Shown here one piece after another: positions 5,163 through 6,176 of a DNA stretch of 6,176 bases. The stretch is from XYB2-FULL-45-11 sp964360375 (GTDB lineage Bacteria; Patescibacteriota; Patescibacteriia; UBA9934; GWF2-40-263). Each line of letters begins with the position of its first letter. The stretch's first letter is position 1. Under the pieces are notes generated by a model, which was given only the letters and a program-made list of their open reading frames with translations, searched no databases and was not told the DNA's origin. The position numbers and the translations under genes were made by a program. The stretch is from the NCBI GenBank assembly GCA_964360375.1, contig CAYHWG010000054.1, positions 1 to 6,176 on the forward strand. Reading direction: 5' to 3'.

Positions 5163-6176
5163 TTATGTTTTCTGCTTCTTCGGCACCGTACTTTTCTTCT
5201 CTTCTCGACTTCTTAACTTCTCAACTTCTTCTTTCAAGACCCTCACCTCATCTCTGAGCAACGCCGCAGTCTCAAAATCAAGCTTCCTTGCGGCCTCCCG
5301 CATCTCCACTTCTTTCTCGTTGATCACTTCTTGAATCTCATGCGAGTCCGCCTTGAGTTCGAGTTTCAAAATATCTTTGATAGATCGTTCTTTCGTCTCG
5401 CCAAACATGGCACGAATATCATGAATTTCTTTGATGATACTTTCTGGTGTGATTTTGTGCTCCTTATTATAAGCAATCTGCAATGCGCGTCGTCGCTCTG
5501 TTTCATCAATCGCTTTTTTGAGCGAGCCAGTCATCTGATCCGCATACAAAATAACTTCCCCTTTCACATGTCGTGCGGCGCGACCAATGGTTTGAATAAT
5601 CGAAGTTTCTGAACGCAAAAATCCTTCTTTGTCTGCATCGAGAATCGCAACAAGTGTAACTTCTGGAAGATCGAGTCCTTCGCGAAGCAAGTTCACTCCG
5701 ACGAGAACATCGTATTTTCCGCGACGGAGATCGGACAAGATGGTGATACGATCAAGTGTATCGACACCTGAATGAAGGTACTGCACCGCAATTTTCCCGG
5801 CAAAGCCGCCCGCCTGCCGGTCGGGCAGGGGTCCGGCTCCGCCGGATTTCTCTTTTCCGCCGGAGGCGGATCCGCCTTTGGCGGAAAGAAATTCCGAAAG
5901 ATCCTCGGCCATCTTTTTCGTAAGCGTGGTGACGAGCGTGCGCTCATGCAGCGCAACACGTTTTTCGATCTCCGCGATTAAGTCTTCAATCTGGCCTGGA
6001 TAGTTTGTATTGTCATTCCGACCGACCGAATGGAGCGGAGGAATCTCTGTGTTCACGTGAGATCCCTCGGCTGCGCTGCGCTCCGCTCGGGATGACACAA
6101 GTGTGGCGGTTACAGGTCGAACCGTAATCATCGGATCCACCAATCCTGTCGGACGAATAATCTGCTCCACTACTTT
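5163..6176 (-). CDS. uvrB: UvrB, excinuclease ABC subunit B, C-terminal half (with two in-frame repeat inserts)
   Basis: The 5' end is outside the window; 337 codons plus the stop are present, starting inside the conserved VVEQIIRPTGLVDP segment. UvrB is the helicase-like subunit that verifies the lesion after loading by UvrA and recruits UvrC. Numbered from the first visible codon: TLVTTLTKKMAEDL at 80-93, YLHSGVDTLDR at 133-143, VLVGVNLLREGLDLPEV at 157-173, LDADKEGFLRSE, and helicase motif VI QTIGRAARH at 195-203. A UVR domain for UvrC contact lies at ~280-318 (E-rich coiled coil including LDFETAALLRDEV), and the protein ends in a Lys-rich tail. Two stretches without a family counterpart interrupt it: ~27-56 between ITVRPV and GQIEDL, and 102-128 between FLSAKG and IAVQYLHS. 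Both keep the frame, and all visible helicase motifs are intact, so the gene is probably functional. The stop is 119 bp before the chosen uvrA start, in the same direction. Confidence 0.97.
   Translation of the reverse strand, partial: KVVEQIIRPTGLVDPMITVRPVTATLVSSRAERSAAEGSHVNTEIPPLHSVGRNDNTNYPGQIEDLIAEIEKRVALHERTLVTTLTKKMAEDLSEFLSAKGGSASGGKEKSGGAGPLPDRQAGGFAGKIAVQYLHSGVDTLDRITILSDLRRGKYDVLVGVNLLREGLDLPEVTLVAILDADKEGFLRSETSIIQTIGRAARHVKGEVILYADQMTGSLKKAIDETERRRALQIAYNKEHKITPESIIKEIHDIRAMFGETKERSIKDILKLELKADSHEIQEVINEKEVEMREAARKLDFETAALLRDEVRVLKEEVEKLRSREEKKSTVPKKQKT
5793..5887 (-). repeat. Composite GC-rich palindromic insert in uvrB
   Basis: Three adjacent palindromes are visible. A 34-bp one at 5854-5887 is centred on GGATCC and built of GGCGGA/TCCGCC arms; its two halves differ only in the small loops (GGA versus TTT). 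A second, TCCGGCTCCGCCGGA, is at 5832-5846. A third is CCTGCC/GGCAGG at 5813-5829. In the UvrB frame this codes for a Gly-rich peptide containing GPLPDRQAGG. Joining the flanks (FLSAKG and IAVQYLHS) restores the normal UvrB helix-to-strand spacing, so the coding insert is about 27 residues (roughly 5793-5873). The outermost bases of the 34-bp palindrome overlap native-looking codons. Exact insertion borders cannot be fixed without a homologue. Confidence 0.82.
6011..6097 (-). repeat. In-frame inverted-repeat element 3, inside uvrB (87 bp)
   Basis: The terminal inverted repeats TGTCATTCCGA (6011-6021) and TCGGGATGACA (6087-6097) differ at one position. An inner pair GGAATCTC (6040-6047) and GAGATCCC (6059-6066) flanks a loop containing TTCACGT. 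The length is exactly 29 codons. As uvrB sequence it encodes a peptide with SSRAERSA near its start and VGRND at its end. It lies in the loop between ITVRPV and PGQIEDL, where other UvrB proteins run straight from the VRP linker into the second helicase domain. The outer/inner repeat plan matches the two uvrA elements, but here the repeats read CCCGA/GGRATCTC instead of TGCGA/GCAATCTT, so it is a sister subfamily. Confidence 0.88.

Noticed and set aside
2481..5257. Many plus-strand and alternative minus-strand frames over uvrA
   Set aside because: They overlap a strongly conserved UvrA frame and look like shadows of its codon usage; none has a domain motif or a ribosome binding site that I trust.
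5793..6097. uvrB as a pseudogene broken by repeats
   Set aside because: Both inserts keep the frame, and the visible helicase motifs and UVR domain are intact to a normal end.

Overview
The window looks like a piece of bacterial chromosome in which all four genes lie on the minus strand. In transcription order they are uvrB (5' part outside the window), uvrA, a membrane-anchored FecR-domain protein with a C-terminal IPT/TIG domain, and a CHASE2-domain membrane protein (3' part outside the window). Moderate GC, genes read with the ordinary code (TGA ends uvrA), many short GC-rich palindromes and a compact UvrA suggest a member of the Candidate Phyla Radiation (Patescibacteria, Parcubacteria-like). 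That assignment is inference; no rRNA or marker phylogeny is available here.

Right part (2281-6176): uvrB and uvrA encode the damage-recognition and damage-loading subunits of nucleotide excision repair. UvrA dimers find bulky lesions and load UvrB, which then recruits UvrC (not in the window). The two genes are separated by about 119 bp that hold a small hairpin and a possible weak promoter. Left part (1-2238): the FecR/IPT gene and the CHASE2 gene are 4 bp apart and are probably cotranscribed. Both products should be membrane-tethered with their recognisable domains outside the cytoplasm, so they look like an envelope sensing or scaffolding pair. The output domain of the CHASE2 protein, if it has one, lies beyond position 1.

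The most striking feature is that both repair genes are interrupted in frame by repeat elements. Three related elements (81, 99 and 87 bp) have TGTCAT(T/C)(G/C)CGA terminal inverted repeats and an inner inverted repeat. They sit in the UvrB-binding domain of UvrA, after the first zinc/signature region of UvrA, and in the loop before the second helicase domain of UvrB. All three have lengths divisible by three, are read in the same frame, and encode related peptides that begin S-x-R and end R-N-D. A fourth insert of about 81 bp in uvrB is built of a different GC-rich palindrome type. One of the uvrA elements itself carries a nested 16-bp palindrome. This resembles the protein-coding palindromic elements of Rickettsia (RPEs) but uses different sequences. 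Separately, UvrA appears to lack the ~110-residue insertion domain normally found between its first two CxxC pairs, and one zinc-ligand cysteine is replaced by Asp.
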